From: Fimenecus sp045593645
Lineage (GTDB): Bacteria; Bacillota; Clostridia; Oscillospirales; Acutalibacteraceae
Assembly (NCBI GenBank): GCA_045593645.1
Contig: JAZNWZ010000088.1
Location: 1-17,645, forward strand
Direction of reading: 5' to 3'
DNA length: 17,645 nucleotides
The notes under the pieces were generated by a model. The model did no database searches. It saw only the letters and a list, made by a program, of their open reading frames with translations, and was not told where the DNA came from. Position 1 is the stretch's first letter. Every line of letters begins with the position of its first letter. The position numbers were made by a program, and so were the translations under genes. Shown piece by piece: positions 1-7,764 of this stretch.

Positions 1-1322
1 AGAAAGGTCTTGCTTATGTTGATGACCTTACTGCTGATGAAATCAGAGAATATCGTGGCACATTAACAGAAGCAGGTAAAAACAGCCCTTACAGAGACAG
101 AAGCATTGAAGAAAATCTTGATTTATTCAAGAGAATGACTGACGGTGAATTTCCTAACGGTGCAAGAGTACTTCGTGCAAAAATTGATATGGCTGCTGCA
201 AATATCAATATGAGAGACCCTGTAATTTACAGAATTGCACATATCTCTCACCACCAAACAGGCGACAAATGGTGTGTTTACCCAATGTATGACTTTGCTC
301 ATCCATTGTCAGATGCTAAGGAAGGCGTTACACACTCTCTTTGCTCACTTGAATTTGAAAATCACAGACCACTTTATGACTGGTTCTTACAAGCGCTTGA
401 TATTCCTACTCCACCAAGACAAATTGAGTTTGCTCGTCTTAATCTCAACTATTGTCTTACAAGTAAGAGAAAGTGCTTGGCACTTGTTCAACAAGGTATT
501 GTTGATGGTTGGAACGACCCAAGAATGGCAACTCTCAGTGGTATGAGAAGACGTGGTTATACTCCACAAGCTATTCGTAATTTCTGTGAAAAAATTGGTG
601 TTTCAAAGGCATATTCAGTTGTTGACTATGGTCTTTTAGAGTCTTGTGTTCGTGATGACCTTAATGCTAATGCTCCAAGAGCTATGGCTGTGCTTCGTCC
701 ACTTAAGGTTGTTATTGATAACTATCCTGAAGACAAGACAGAAACACTTCAAGTTGAAATTCATCCTGAACACCCTGAAATGGGCACTCGTGCAGTTACA
801 TTTGGCAAGACAATTTATGTTGAGCAAGAAGACTTTATGGTTGAGCCTGTTAAAAAGTATTTCAGACTTTTCCCTGGCAACGAAGTTCGTCTTAAGAGTG
901 CATATTTCGTTAAGTGTGTAGGTTATGATACAGATGAAAACGGCAATGTTACTTGCGTTCACTGCACATATGACCCTGAAAGCAAGGGTGGTAACTCACC
1001 TGACGGCAGAAAAGTTAAGGGCACTCTTCACTGGGTAAGTGAAGCAGACAGCTTTAAGGCAGAAGTTAGACTTTATGACAGACTTTTCAATGCTGAAAAC
1101 CCATCTGACGAAACTGCAGGTGAATTTACAAACAACCTTAATCCTGACTCTCTTGTTGTTCTTAAAGATTGTCTTGTTGAAGGTGGACTTAAAGAGGGTC
1201 TTAAAGCAGGAGATACCTTCCAATTTATGAGACAAGGTTACTTCTGTGTTGATATTACATCCAACGAAGAAAATGTTGTGTTCAACAGAACAGTACAACT
1301 TAACTCTTCTTGGGGAAAGTAA
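1..1322 (+). CDS. glnS: Glutaminyl-tRNA synthetase, 5'-truncated
   Basis: This is the C-terminal part of a class I glutaminyl-tRNA synthetase, which charges tRNA-Gln with glutamine in the cytoplasm. The reading frame is open from base 3, giving 439 visible residues. About 115 residues, including the HIGH motif, lie outside the window if the length matches the E. coli enzyme (about 554). The first visible codons read YRGTLTEAGKNSPYRDRS, a GlnRS signature, so the ATG at 135 is internal. The KMSKS loop at 456-473 reads LTSKRK, where the E. coli enzyme has VMSKRK; the catalytic SKR core is kept. DGWNDPRMATLSGMRRRGYT and ESCVRDDLNANAPRAMAVLRP are further family blocks, followed by the C-terminal anticodon-binding beta-barrels. 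The stop is TAA. The downstream membrane protein gene begins about 12 bp later and is probably co-transcribed. GlnRS is not universal in Gram-positives, many of which use the GatCAB route. The identification is secure. Confidence 0.96.
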   Translation, partial: KGLAYVDDLTADEIREYRGTLTEAGKNSPYRDRSIEENLDLFKRMTDGEFPNGARVLRAKIDMAAANINMRDPVIYRIAHISHHQTGDKWCVYPMYDFAHPLSDAKEGVTHSLCSLEFENHRPLYDWFLQALDIPTPPRQIEFARLNLNYCLTSKRKCLALVQQGIVDGWNDPRMATLSGMRRRGYTPQAIRNFCEKIGVSKAYSVVDYGLLESCVRDDLNANAPRAMAVLRPLKVVIDNYPEDKTETLQVEIHPEHPEMGTRAVTFGKTIYVEQEDFMVEPVKKYFRLFPGNEVRLKSAYFVKCVGYDTDENGNVTCVHCTYDPESKGGNSPDGRKVKGTLHWVSEADSFKAEVRLYDRLFNAENPSDETAGEFTNNLNPDSLVVLKDCLVEGGLKEGLKAGDTFQFMRQGYFCVDITSNEENVVFNRTVQLNSSWGK

Positions 1323-1334
1323 TGGGTGATTATT

Positions 1335-2198
1335 ATGAGTAAAAACAAACAAGTAAAAAAACCAAAGCAAAAAGCAACTGCTTTTGACATTGTTTACAGA
1401 GTTGTTACTGCGTTAATTGGTATCGCGATTTTCCCATTGGTATATTTCTTAAAGCTTATTTACATTGAAGTTAGTAGTTTAAATCTTTTAGGTGGTGGCA
1501 CACCATCTACTACATACTTTGAAGCAGGTATTGCAGATGTTGTAAGTGGCGACTATGCCCCAATGTTTGAATCACTTTCTTCAGGTAATGAAGGTTATTT
1601 TTCTGGTCTTCTCTCTTTAGATATGTATAAGCCTGTTATTGTATCTGCAATTTTTCTTATTCTTGCACTTGTAGTTGTAGCAATTATCGTTATATTTGCA
1701 GCAGTTTCAAGCAAGGCAAAGCCTGTTGTTTATCTTTCTATTGCAGGTATTCTCTCAACACTTATTTCATATTTCTGCTTTAATCAGCTCTTTGCTGCTA
1801 AAGCACTTGCAGAGGGCTACACACTTGCAGACCTTTTAAACACAAGTGATTATTTATCAAACTTAATTTTTGGTACTCTTGTTGGTAGTGTTACTAACAT
1901 TCATCTTTGCGAAGCATTCTCAGCAGTATTCTTTGGATTAGTTGCAATTTTAATCTGGTCTTTAGCAGTACATATTGTAAACTATAGTGAAGACAAAGAA
2001 GCACAACAAGAAAGAGAAGCAAAGAAAGCAGTTAAAGAGGCAAAGAAAACTGCTAAAGATGCTAAAAAAGCTGCTAAGGAAGCAAAAGAAATAGCAAAAG
2101 ATGCAGATAAGGCAGCAAAGGAAGCTAAAAAAGCTGCTAAAGAAGCTGTAAAAGCTGCAAAAGAAGTTAAAGAATCACAAGAAGAAACAAACGAATAA
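1335..2198 (+). CDS. Four-helix membrane protein with Ala/Lys heptad-repeat cytoplasmic tail
   Basis: I do not recognise this 287-residue protein. A Lys-rich N-terminus (MSKNKQVKKPKQK) is followed by hydrophobic segments at about 23-45, 100-124, 130-152 and 195-216, so four membrane helices are likely, with both ends in the cytoplasm by the positive-inside rule. A polar loop of about 50 residues lies between helices 1 and 2. Residues 229-280 form seven consecutive in-register heptads of the AKKAAKE type (AKKAVKE, AKKTAKD, AKKAAKE, AKEIAKD, ADKAAKE, AKKAAKE, AVKAAKE) and then VKE. This predicts a long, net-positive helix or Ala-type coiled coil projecting from the membrane. I chose ATG 1335 because GGGTGAT sits 5 bases upstream; an in-frame GTG at 1326 is the alternative. 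The gene lies just after glnS and before a strong terminator. The function is unknown; the tail suggests oligomerisation or contact with nucleic acid or acidic lipid, which is inference only. Confidence 0.85.
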   Translation: MSKNKQVKKPKQKATAFDIVYRVVTALIGIAIFPLVYFLKLIYIEVSSLNLLGGGTPSTTYFEAGIADVVSGDYAPMFESLSSGNEGYFSGLLSLDMYKPVIVSAIFLILALVVVAIIVIFAAVSSKAKPVVYLSIAGILSTLISYFCFNQLFAAKALAEGYTLADLLNTSDYLSNLIFGTLVGSVTNIHLCEAFSAVFFGLVAILIWSLAVHIVNYSEDKEAQQEREAKKAVKEAKKTAKDAKKAAKEAKEIAKDADKAAKEAKKAAKEAVKAAKEVKESQEETNE

Positions 2199-2217
2199 GC
2201 TTCTTAAAAGCAAAAAT

Positions 2218-2249
2218 AAAAGCAGTCAGTTTATACTGACTGCTTTTTT
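2218..2249. terminator. Bidirectional rho-independent terminator between convergent genes
   Basis: A perfect 13-bp stem pairs AAAAGCAGTCAGT with ACTGACTGCTTTT around a TTAT loop. A T-run follows on the plus strand, and TTTTATTTTTG follows on the minus strand. It lies 20 bp after the heptad-tail membrane gene and 11 bp after the prfB stop, so it can end transcription from both sides. Confidence 0.93.
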
Positions 2250-2259
2250 GTTGTAGTTT

Positions 2260-3381
2260 TTAGTTGTTTTCAAGATTCTTTTGAGACTGCATTTTGAGAT
2301 ATGCATTGATAAATCCATCAATATCGCCATCCATAACTGCATTTATATTACCGTTTTCAAAAGATGTTCTGTGGTCCTTTGCAAGTGTATATGGCATAAA
2401 CACATATGAACGAATTTGGCTACCCCATGCAATTTCTTTGTGGTCGCCTTTAATATCTTCAATCTTTGCAAGGTGCTCACGCTCTTTAATCTCAATAAGC
2501 TTTGATTTAAGCATTGTCATTGCAACTTCTCTGTTTTGATGTTGGCTACGCTCAACCTGACAAGAAACAACAATGCCTGTTGGCTTGTGAGTAAGACGAA
2601 CTGCTGATGATGTTTTATTAACTTTTTGTCCACCTGCACCACTTGCACGATAAACTGCCATTTCAATATCGTCAGGGTTGATTTCAACATTAACATTCTC
2701 GTCAATTTCTGGCATTACTTCAAGAGATGCAAAAGATGTGTGTCTTCTGCCTGATGCATCAAACGGTGAAACACGAACAAGACGGTGAATACCTGCTTCA
2801 CTCTTCATAAAGCCATAAGCATTTTCACCTTCAATAAGAATAGATGCAGATTTAAGTCCTGCTTCATCACCATCAAGATAGTCAAGTGTTGAAACCTTGT
2901 AGCCGTGGCGTTCACCCCAACGGTTATACATTCTGAAAAGCATTTGTGCCCAGTCCTGAGCTTCTGTGCCACCTGCACCTGCATGGAATGTAAGAATTGC
3001 ATTTTTTGAATCGTATTCACCTGTAAGAAGTGTTGCAAGAGTTTGATTATCAAGACCTTTTTCAAAAAGCTCTACACTTTCAAGACATTCGTCAAAAAGT
3101 GATTCGTCCTCTTCTTCATCAGCCAAATCAATCATAACAAGGGCATCTTCAAAATCACTTTTGAGCTTTTCATAGGTTGCAACCTTGTTCTTAAGAGTAC
3201 TTGTTTTTTGCAAAACCTTTTGAGAATTTTGAAGGTCATCCCAAAAGCCGTCTTGTGCTGCTTGCTCTTCAAGACTTGCAATTTCTTTTCTCATCTTTTC
3301 AAGACCTAATGCCTCTGCAAGATTTTTAAGCTCGTCTTCATGAGCAGAAAGTCGTAATTTTAATTCTTCATATTGAAGCAT
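2260..3381 (-). CDS. prfB: Peptide chain release factor 2, single-frame version
   Basis: RF2 recognises UAA and UGA stop codons and triggers peptide release on the ribosome. The 373-residue product has the usual family length (E. coli 365). It has an N-terminal helical domain (about 1-110), the stop-codon recognition tripeptide SPF at 205-207 within RLVRVSPFDASGRRHTSF, and the catalytic GGQ at 250-252 within RASGAGGQKVNKT. The SPF tripeptide distinguishes it from RF1 (PxT). The gene is continuous: at the usual position of the autoregulatory +1 frameshift (codons 25-26) it reads TTA GGT, with no in-frame TGA. The start ATG has GTGAGGT upstream at normal spacing. A terminator-like hairpin separates it from the upstream unknown gene. 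I see no convincing sigma-A promoter in the 120-bp gap, so read-through from the proBA operon is possible. Confidence in the identity is very high. Confidence 0.97.
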   Translation of the reverse strand: MLQYEELKLRLSAHEDELKNLAEALGLEKMRKEIASLEEQAAQDGFWDDLQNSQKVLQKTSTLKNKVATYEKLKSDFEDALVMIDLADEEEDESLFDECLESVELFEKGLDNQTLATLLTGEYDSKNAILTFHAGAGGTEAQDWAQMLFRMYNRWGERHGYKVSTLDYLDGDEAGLKSASILIEGENAYGFMKSEAGIHRLVRVSPFDASGRRHTSFASLEVMPEIDENVNVEINPDDIEMAVYRASGAGGQKVNKTSSAVRLTHKPTGIVVSCQVERSQHQNREVAMTMLKSKLIEIKEREHLAKIEDIKGDHKEIAWGSQIRSYVFMPYTLAKDHRTSFENGNINAVMDGDIDGFINAYLKMQSQKNLENN

Positions 3382-3461
3382 AAATGTACCTCACTTAAAA
3401 TGTGTTTGCTTGTATCACTTGTCCGTTAATGGCATAAAATGTATTAAGACAACCGTGGTTT
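3382..3461. other. Leader region of prfB with no clear promoter
   Basis: Between the terminator-like hairpin and the prfB start, the minus strand holds only the prfB ribosome binding site (GTGAGGT). A weak TTGTCT with no good -10 at 16-18 bp spacing is the best promoter candidate. No small ORF or RNA element is evident. Confidence 0.4.
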
Positions 3462-3506
3462 AAAAAGTATACGGTAGGCTTTGCCTCTTAATAGCCATAT
3501 GCTTTT
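3462..3506 (-). terminator. Probable rho-independent terminator of the proBA operon
   Basis: Read on the minus strand, AAAAGCATATGG pairs with CCGTATACTTTT (one internal C/A mismatch and one G-T pair), with an inner AGGC/GCCT helix, and then a short T-run. It overlaps the stop codon of the upstream unknown gene and lies before prfB. The stem is imperfect, so termination may be partial. Confidence 0.55.
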
Positions 3507-4344
3507 ACGGATTTGATATATTTTCTTGTGTTGTGCCGTCTTCTGTTGAAGCTTCATCTGTTGATGACTCTTCTTCAGAGGATGGCTCTGTTGTTTCAAT
3601 GTTTTCTATAAGTTCATCACTTGTTGTTGATTCTTGTGTTGGTATATCTACTGATGTTGCAATTTCAGGAGTTGTTGTGTTTTGAATTGCTGAGATATAA
3701 TATCCGCCATCTTTTGCACGAAGTGTAACCTTAATATATTTATCAGGTGTTGGCTCAACCATTTCACCATTTTCGTTTTGTTCCCAAGCACTTGCGTTAA
3801 GACAAGCAACTGTCAAAACAATTGTACCTGCAGTTTCTTCTTTTTCAACTACTTTTGGTGTGTAAATTGGAGTAACACTTGTAAGTGGAATGAAATATTT
3901 GCCTGTTGCCTCGTCATAAGTAAACTCATAACCATAACCAAGAACTGTTGCATGAGTTGCCTGAAGCTCTGTCCCAAAAAGCTTTACAAATGCTTTTTCA
4001 ACATCTTCTTTTGGAATTTCAAGTCCGTTTTCTGTTGTTGGATAAGTGTCAGGTGAAATATCACTTTTAAGAATTGACCAGATTGAAATTTCAACAAGCT
4101 GATTCATATCTGCCTTTGTAATATCATCAAACGCATCAGGGTCAATAAGAACAACCGGTGTAAGAAGCTTATTATATTCACTATAATCTTCTCTCTTGTC
4201 TATTGACTTGTCAATGGCTTTAATTGCAGTTACTGCAATTGACACAATACCCACAATTGCCAAAACAATTATAATCATACCCACAGGAAAAGCTGCTTTG
4301 TGAGTCCCCTTGTGTTTTTTTACAACTTCTTTTTTCTCTGCCAT
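3505..4344 (-). CDS. Unknown membrane-anchored extracytoplasmic protein, third gene of the proBA operon
   Basis: I do not recognise this 279-residue protein. It starts with a highly charged segment (MAEKKEVVKKHKGTHK) and one hydrophobic helix at about 19-42 without a lipobox or obvious signal peptidase site, so it is probably a type II signal-anchored protein with its bulk outside. Residues about 60-225 form a mixed, probably compact domain with Tyr/Gly-rich stretches (VLGYGYEFTYDEATGKYF). Residues about 226-279 are low-complexity Ser/Thr/Glu, likely a disordered spacer or tail. The start has AGAGGTG five bases upstream, overlapping the proA stop codon; the 11-bp gap argues for co-transcription with proBA. 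Nothing in the sequence suggests an enzyme of proline synthesis, so the linkage may be incidental or tie the protein to osmotic or envelope physiology (inference). Confidence 0.82.
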   Translation of the reverse strand: MAEKKEVVKKHKGTHKAAFPVGMIIIVLAIVGIVSIAVTAIKAIDKSIDKREDYSEYNKLLTPVVLIDPDAFDDITKADMNQLVEISIWSILKSDISPDTYPTTENGLEIPKEDVEKAFVKLFGTELQATHATVLGYGYEFTYDEATGKYFIPLTSVTPIYTPKVVEKEETAGTIVLTVACLNASAWEQNENGEMVEPTPDKYIKVTLRAKDGGYYISAIQNTTTPEIATSVDIPTQESTTSDELIENIETTEPSSEEESSTDEASTEDGTTQENISNP

Positions 4345-4355
4345 TTTTGCACCTC

Positions 4356-5594
4356 TTATCTAACTTGACCGTTACCGTAAATCTTATATTTAAATGAATT
4401 TAACTGTGGAAGTCCCAAAGGTCCTCTTGCATGAAGCTTTTGTGTTGAAATTCCTATTTCTGCACCAAAGCCAAATTCACCACCATCAGTAAATCTTGTG
4501 CTTGCATTGTGATAAACTGCAGATGAATCAACACTATTAAGGAATTTTTCTGCATTCTCTATATTATTTGTAATAATGCTCTCACTATGACCTGATGAGT
4601 ATTTTCTAATATGCTCAATAGCATCGTCAAGTGAAGAAACAACTTTAACTGACATTTTATAATCAAGATATTCACGATAATAATCCTCGTCAGTTGCATT
4701 TTCAATATCAGGACAAATTGCCCTACTTACTTCATCACCATAAAGAATAACATTCTTTTCGTCAAGCTTTGATTTGATTGCAATAAGTGCAAATTCTGCA
4801 ATATCCTTATGAATAAGCAAGCTTTCTGCAGTATTGCAAACTGAAATTCTTTGAGTTTTAGCATTAAAAATAATTTCTGTTGCCATATCAATATCTGCTT
4901 CACTATCAACATAAATATGACAGTTACCTACACCTGTTTCAATTACAGGTACAGTTGAATTTTCAACAACAGCATTTATAAGTGATGCACTACCACGAGG
5001 AATAAGCACATCTACATATTTATTAAGCTTCATTAAAGCAGTTGAACTTTCTCTTGAAGTATCACGGACAAGCTCAACAATATCAGGATTAAAGCCTTCT
5101 TTTTCAATTGCGCCACGCATAATATCCATAATTGTTGCATTTGAATTAAACGCTTCTTTACCACCACGAAGAATCGCTGTATTACCAGCTTTAATAGCAA
5201 GTGCTGCAGCATCGCTTGTAACGTTTGGACGAGCCTCATAGATTATGCCAACAACGCCCAATGGTACACTTACTCTTTGAATTTTAAGTCCGTTTGGTCT
5301 TTCTGTTTCCCAAAGAATTCTGCCAACAGGGTCAGGAAGACTGATTACACCCTCAATACCCTGAGCCATACCTTCAATTCTATCTTCATTAAGCATAAGT
5401 CTGTCAATTAAAGACTCTGCCATATTGTTTTGTCTGCCATTTTCAATATCAAGTGCATTTGCTTTGAGAATTTCTGCTTTATTCTCTCTTAATGCATTTG
5501 CCATAGCCTTGAGTATTCTGTTTTTATCTTCAGTAGATGCTACTGCTAATTTTGCAGCAGCGTCTTTTGCTCTTTTGCCGATTTCTGTGAGCAT
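4356..5594 (-). CDS. proA: Gamma-glutamyl phosphate reductase
   Basis: ProA reduces L-glutamyl 5-phosphate to glutamate 5-semialdehyde with NADPH, the second step of proline biosynthesis, in the cytoplasm. The 412-residue protein has the full family length and the aldehyde dehydrogenase fold. The catalytic Cys253 lies in RISVCNTAESLL. The blocks VPLGVVGIIYEARPNVTSDA (about 110-129), NTAILRGGKEA (about 138-148) and PRGSASLINAVV (about 199-210) are typical of ProA and form the nucleotide and substrate pockets. The C-terminal EFGFGAEIGISTQKLHARGP is also diagnostic. The gene begins 2 bp after the proB stop, so the two are translationally coupled; in other bacteria ProB and ProA interact to channel labile glutamyl phosphate. 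The identification is secure. Confidence 0.97.
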   Translation of the reverse strand: MLTEIGKRAKDAAAKLAVASTEDKNRILKAMANALRENKAEILKANALDIENGRQNNMAESLIDRLMLNEDRIEGMAQGIEGVISLPDPVGRILWETERPNGLKIQRVSVPLGVVGIIYEARPNVTSDAAALAIKAGNTAILRGGKEAFNSNATIMDIMRGAIEKEGFNPDIVELVRDTSRESSTALMKLNKYVDVLIPRGSASLINAVVENSTVPVIETGVGNCHIYVDSEADIDMATEIIFNAKTQRISVCNTAESLLIHKDIAEFALIAIKSKLDEKNVILYGDEVSRAICPDIENATDEDYYREYLDYKMSVKVVSSLDDAIEHIRKYSSGHSESIITNNIENAEKFLNSVDSSAVYHNASTRFTDGGEFGFGAEIGISTQKLHARGPLGLPQLNSFKYKIYGNGQVR

Positions 5595-5596
5595 AA

Positions 5597-6382
5597 TTAT
5601 TTCCCCTTAAAAAATGTACCAACTTGTTTGCCGTCAAGTGCTTTGTAAATCTCAGTTGGATTTTCACCATTCATAACGATTGTATCAATTCCTGCACTCA
5701 TAGCAATTTCAGCGGCGTGAAGCTTTGTTGTCATACCACCTGTGCCAAGAGTCGAGCCTCTGCCACCTGCGATTTTATATAAATCTTCATTTATTTCAGT
5801 AACAAGTGGAATAAGCTTTGCATCGTCATTTTCATTTGGATTTGCATCATATAATCCATCAATATCTGTAAGAATAATAAGTGCATCAGCATTTACAAGC
5901 TCTGCAACAATAGCTGAAAGTGAATCGTTATCACCATAGACAATTTCTTCAACTGCAACACTATCGTTTTCGTTAATAATAGGAATAGCACCAAAATCGA
6001 AAAGCTTGTTAAATGTGTTTATAAGGTTTTGACGTCTCTCGTCATTTTCAACGTCGCTTTTTGTAATAAGCAACTGACCTACTGTGTGGCCATATTCGCC
6101 GAAAAGCTTGTCATACATAAACATAAGCTCACACTGACCAATTGTTGCTGCTGCCTGCTTGCCTGCTGTATCAGCCGGTTTTTCTTTAAGACCTAACTTG
6201 CCAACACCAACACCAATAGCACCACTTGTAACGAGGGCTACCTCAATGCCTGAATTAACTATATCTGAAAGCACGCTAACTAACTTGTGCATTCTTCTAA
6301 TGTTTGTTTTGCCTGTTGAATATGTAAGAGTTGATGTACCAACCTTTACAACAAGACGTTTTACATCCTTTAAAACAGCCAT
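5597..6382 (-). CDS. proB: Glutamate 5-kinase, short form without PUA domain
   Basis: ProB phosphorylates glutamate to glutamyl 5-phosphate using ATP, the first and usually proline-inhibited step of proline synthesis. The 261-residue product is a single amino-acid-kinase domain: VVKVGTSTLT at the N-terminus, LVTSGAIGVGVGKLGL (about 50-65), IPIINENDSVAVEEI with GDNDSLSA, and the ATP-site block ILTDIDGLYDANP and RGSTLGTGGMTTKL. The E. coli enzyme (367 residues) has an additional C-terminal PUA domain that is absent here. Short PUA-less forms are known in Firmicutes, so this is a family variant and not a truncation. GGAGG lies upstream of the ATG. The gene is first in its operon, behind a recognisable promoter with a short leader, and I see no T-box or attenuator. 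Confidence 0.96.
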   Translation of the reverse strand: MAVLKDVKRLVVKVGTSTLTYSTGKTNIRRMHKLVSVLSDIVNSGIEVALVTSGAIGVGVGKLGLKEKPADTAGKQAAATIGQCELMFMYDKLFGEYGHTVGQLLITKSDVENDERRQNLINTFNKLFDFGAIPIINENDSVAVEEIVYGDNDSLSAIVAELVNADALIILTDIDGLYDANPNENDDAKLIPLVTEINEDLYKIAGGRGSTLGTGGMTTKLHAAEIAMSAGIDTIVMNGENPTEIYKALDGKQVGTFFKGK

Positions 6383-6411
6383 GCATATTCCTCCATTTTA
6401 ATAATCATAAT

Positions 6412-6440
6412 ATTTTACCATACTTTTTTATATTTAACAA
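6412..6440 (-). promoter_or_regulatory. Sigma-A-type promoter of the proBA operon
   Basis: On the minus strand, TTGTTA (6435-6440) and TAAAAT (6412-6417) are separated by 17 bp. The -10 lies about 30 bp before the proB start, leaving a very short leader with only a GGAGG site. There is no room for a T-box or riboswitch. Confidence 0.7.
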
Positions 6441-6489
6441 CTGCTATTTAAAATTAATATTATTTAACCACTTTTTAAGCGTGCTTTTA

Positions 6490-6518
6490 TTGAAAACTAT
6501 CGCTCAATGTGATAGAAT
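6490..6518 (+). promoter_or_regulatory. Sigma-A-type promoter for the aminotransferase-rsmA-cca series
   Basis: TTGAAA (6490-6495) and TAGAAT (6513-6518) are separated by exactly 17 bp. The expected transcript start is about 40 bp before the aminotransferase ATG. It is divergent from the proB promoter, with about 50 bp of AT-rich DNA between the two -35 elements. Confidence 0.75.
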
Positions 6519-6566
6519 AAATGTATATACGTGTTTTTACACAAATCTTAAAATCAGGTGATAAAA

Positions 6567-7754
6567 ATGGATTATTATTTTTCAAAAAGAATTTCAGGTC
6601 TTCAACCATCTGCTATTCGTGAAATCTTAAAGGCTACTCAAAACCCTGAGATTATTCCTTTTGCAGCAGGCAACCCTGATGTTGCAACATTCCCAATGGA
6701 AGAGGTTAAGAAAATATCTGCTGAAATTTTTGCAAATGAGCCTGTAACTGCTTTACAATATGGCGTTACAGAAGGCTACACTCCACTTCGTAATCGTTTA
6801 ACAAAATTTATTAAAGATAGATACAATATTGGTAAAGATTTTGACTCACTTATCGTTACTTCAGGCGCTCAACAGGTAATGGACCTTGCAACAAAGGCTC
6901 TTTGCGATTTTGGGGACACGATTATTTGTGAAAGTCCATCATTTATTGGCTCTCTTAACTGCTTCCGTTCTTATGGTTGCAAGTTAGCAGGAGTTAATGT
7001 TGAGGCTGATGGTATGAATATCGAAGAGCTTGAAGCTGCTATTAAAAATGCAGAAAATCCAAGATTTATTTATACAATTCCTAACTTCCAAAATCCATCT
7101 GGTGCTACAATGAGCCTTGAAAAGAGAAAGGCTGTTTACGCTCTTGCTAAAAAATATGGTCTTCTTATTCTTGAGGACAACCCTTATGGCGATTTAAGAG
7201 TTTCAGGTGAAGATGTTCCATCAATTAAGAGTATGGACGAAGACGGAATTGTTATTTACGCAGGCTCTTTCTCAAAGCTTTTAGCACCTGGTATTCGTGT
7301 TGGCTACATTTGTGCACCTGCTCCAATTATCGCAAAAATGACTGTTGGTAAACAAGCTGCTGACGTTCATACACCTGTATTTTCACAAATGCTTGTTGAT
7401 AAATGGATGGACCAATATGACATCGAAGCTCATATTGAAAAAATCAGAGCAATTTACCGTGAAAAGCTTAACCTTATGTGCGACCTTATTGATAGTGAGC
7501 TTGGGGACTTTGTTAAATATGTTCGTCCTGAAGGTGGACTTTTTGTATGGTGCGAATTACCTGAAAATGTTGATATGATTGAATTTGTTCAAGAATGTAT
7601 TAAAGAAAAGGTTGCTGTTGTTCCTGGCACTGCATTTATGATTAACGACGAAACAACAAACTGCTTTAGAATGAACTTCTCAACACCTTCAAATGAAAAA
7701 ATTGTTGAAGGTATGAAAGCGCTTGGCCGTGTTAAAGCTAAATTTGTAAAATAA
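6567..7754 (+). CDS. PLP-dependent aminotransferase, fold type I (LysN / MocR-domain-like)
   Basis: This 395-residue cytoplasmic aminotransferase belongs to class I/II (fold type I). The Schiff-base lysine is K237 in YAGSFSKLLAPGIRVGY. Other cofactor and substrate blocks are PFAAGNPD (about 31-38), ALQYGVTEGYTPLR (about 62-75), TSGAQQVMDL (98-107), IPNFQNPSGATMS (about 171-183) and LEDNPYGDLR (202-211). This set matches the group containing 2-aminoadipate transaminase LysN and the catalytic domain of MocR regulators, but there is no GntR DNA-binding domain, so it is a free-standing enzyme. The amino donor and acceptor cannot be read from sequence; aromatic, branched-chain or aminoadipate substrates are all possible. 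I chose ATG 6567 because AGGTGAT lies just upstream; GTG 6558 is in frame but lies inside that site. It is first in a long plus-strand series and 10 bp before rsmA. Confidence 0.92.
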   Translation: MDYYFSKRISGLQPSAIREILKATQNPEIIPFAAGNPDVATFPMEEVKKISAEIFANEPVTALQYGVTEGYTPLRNRLTKFIKDRYNIGKDFDSLIVTSGAQQVMDLATKALCDFGDTIICESPSFIGSLNCFRSYGCKLAGVNVEADGMNIEELEAAIKNAENPRFIYTIPNFQNPSGATMSLEKRKAVYALAKKYGLLILEDNPYGDLRVSGEDVPSIKSMDEDGIVIYAGSFSKLLAPGIRVGYICAPAPIIAKMTVGKQAADVHTPVFSQMLVDKWMDQYDIEAHIEKIRAIYREKLNLMCDLIDSELGDFVKYVRPEGGLFVWCELPENVDMIEFVQECIKEKVAVVPGTAFMINDETTNCFRMNFSTPSNEKIVEGMKALGRVKAKFVK

Positions 7755-7764
7755 GGACTTTTAA

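Noticed and set aside
1326..1334. GTG 1326 as start of the heptad-tail membrane protein
   Set aside because: GTG 1326 lies inside the GGGTGAT that serves as a well-spaced ribosome binding site for ATG 1335.
996..1370. 124-codon minus-strand ORF opposite the glnS end
   Set aside because: It is antisense to strongly conserved GlnRS sequence, has no ribosome binding site and resembles no protein; it is a shadow of biased codon use. The same applies to other short ORFs opposite or inside the named genes.
2019..2174. CRISPR or non-coding tandem repeat at the 21-base periodic sequence
   Set aside because: The unit has no spacers, is imperfect and stays in one reading frame; it is explained by the protein heptads.
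5597..5620. proB as a truncated pseudogene because it lacks the C-terminal PUA domain
   Set aside because: The kinase domain is complete, PUA-less ProB proteins are known in Firmicutes, and the stop is immediately followed by proA with normal coupling.
6383..6566. T-box or riboswitch in the proBA leader
   Set aside because: The promoter candidate places the transcript start about 20-25 bases before proB, and no T-box-like or terminator/antiterminator hairpins are visible in the intergenic DNA.
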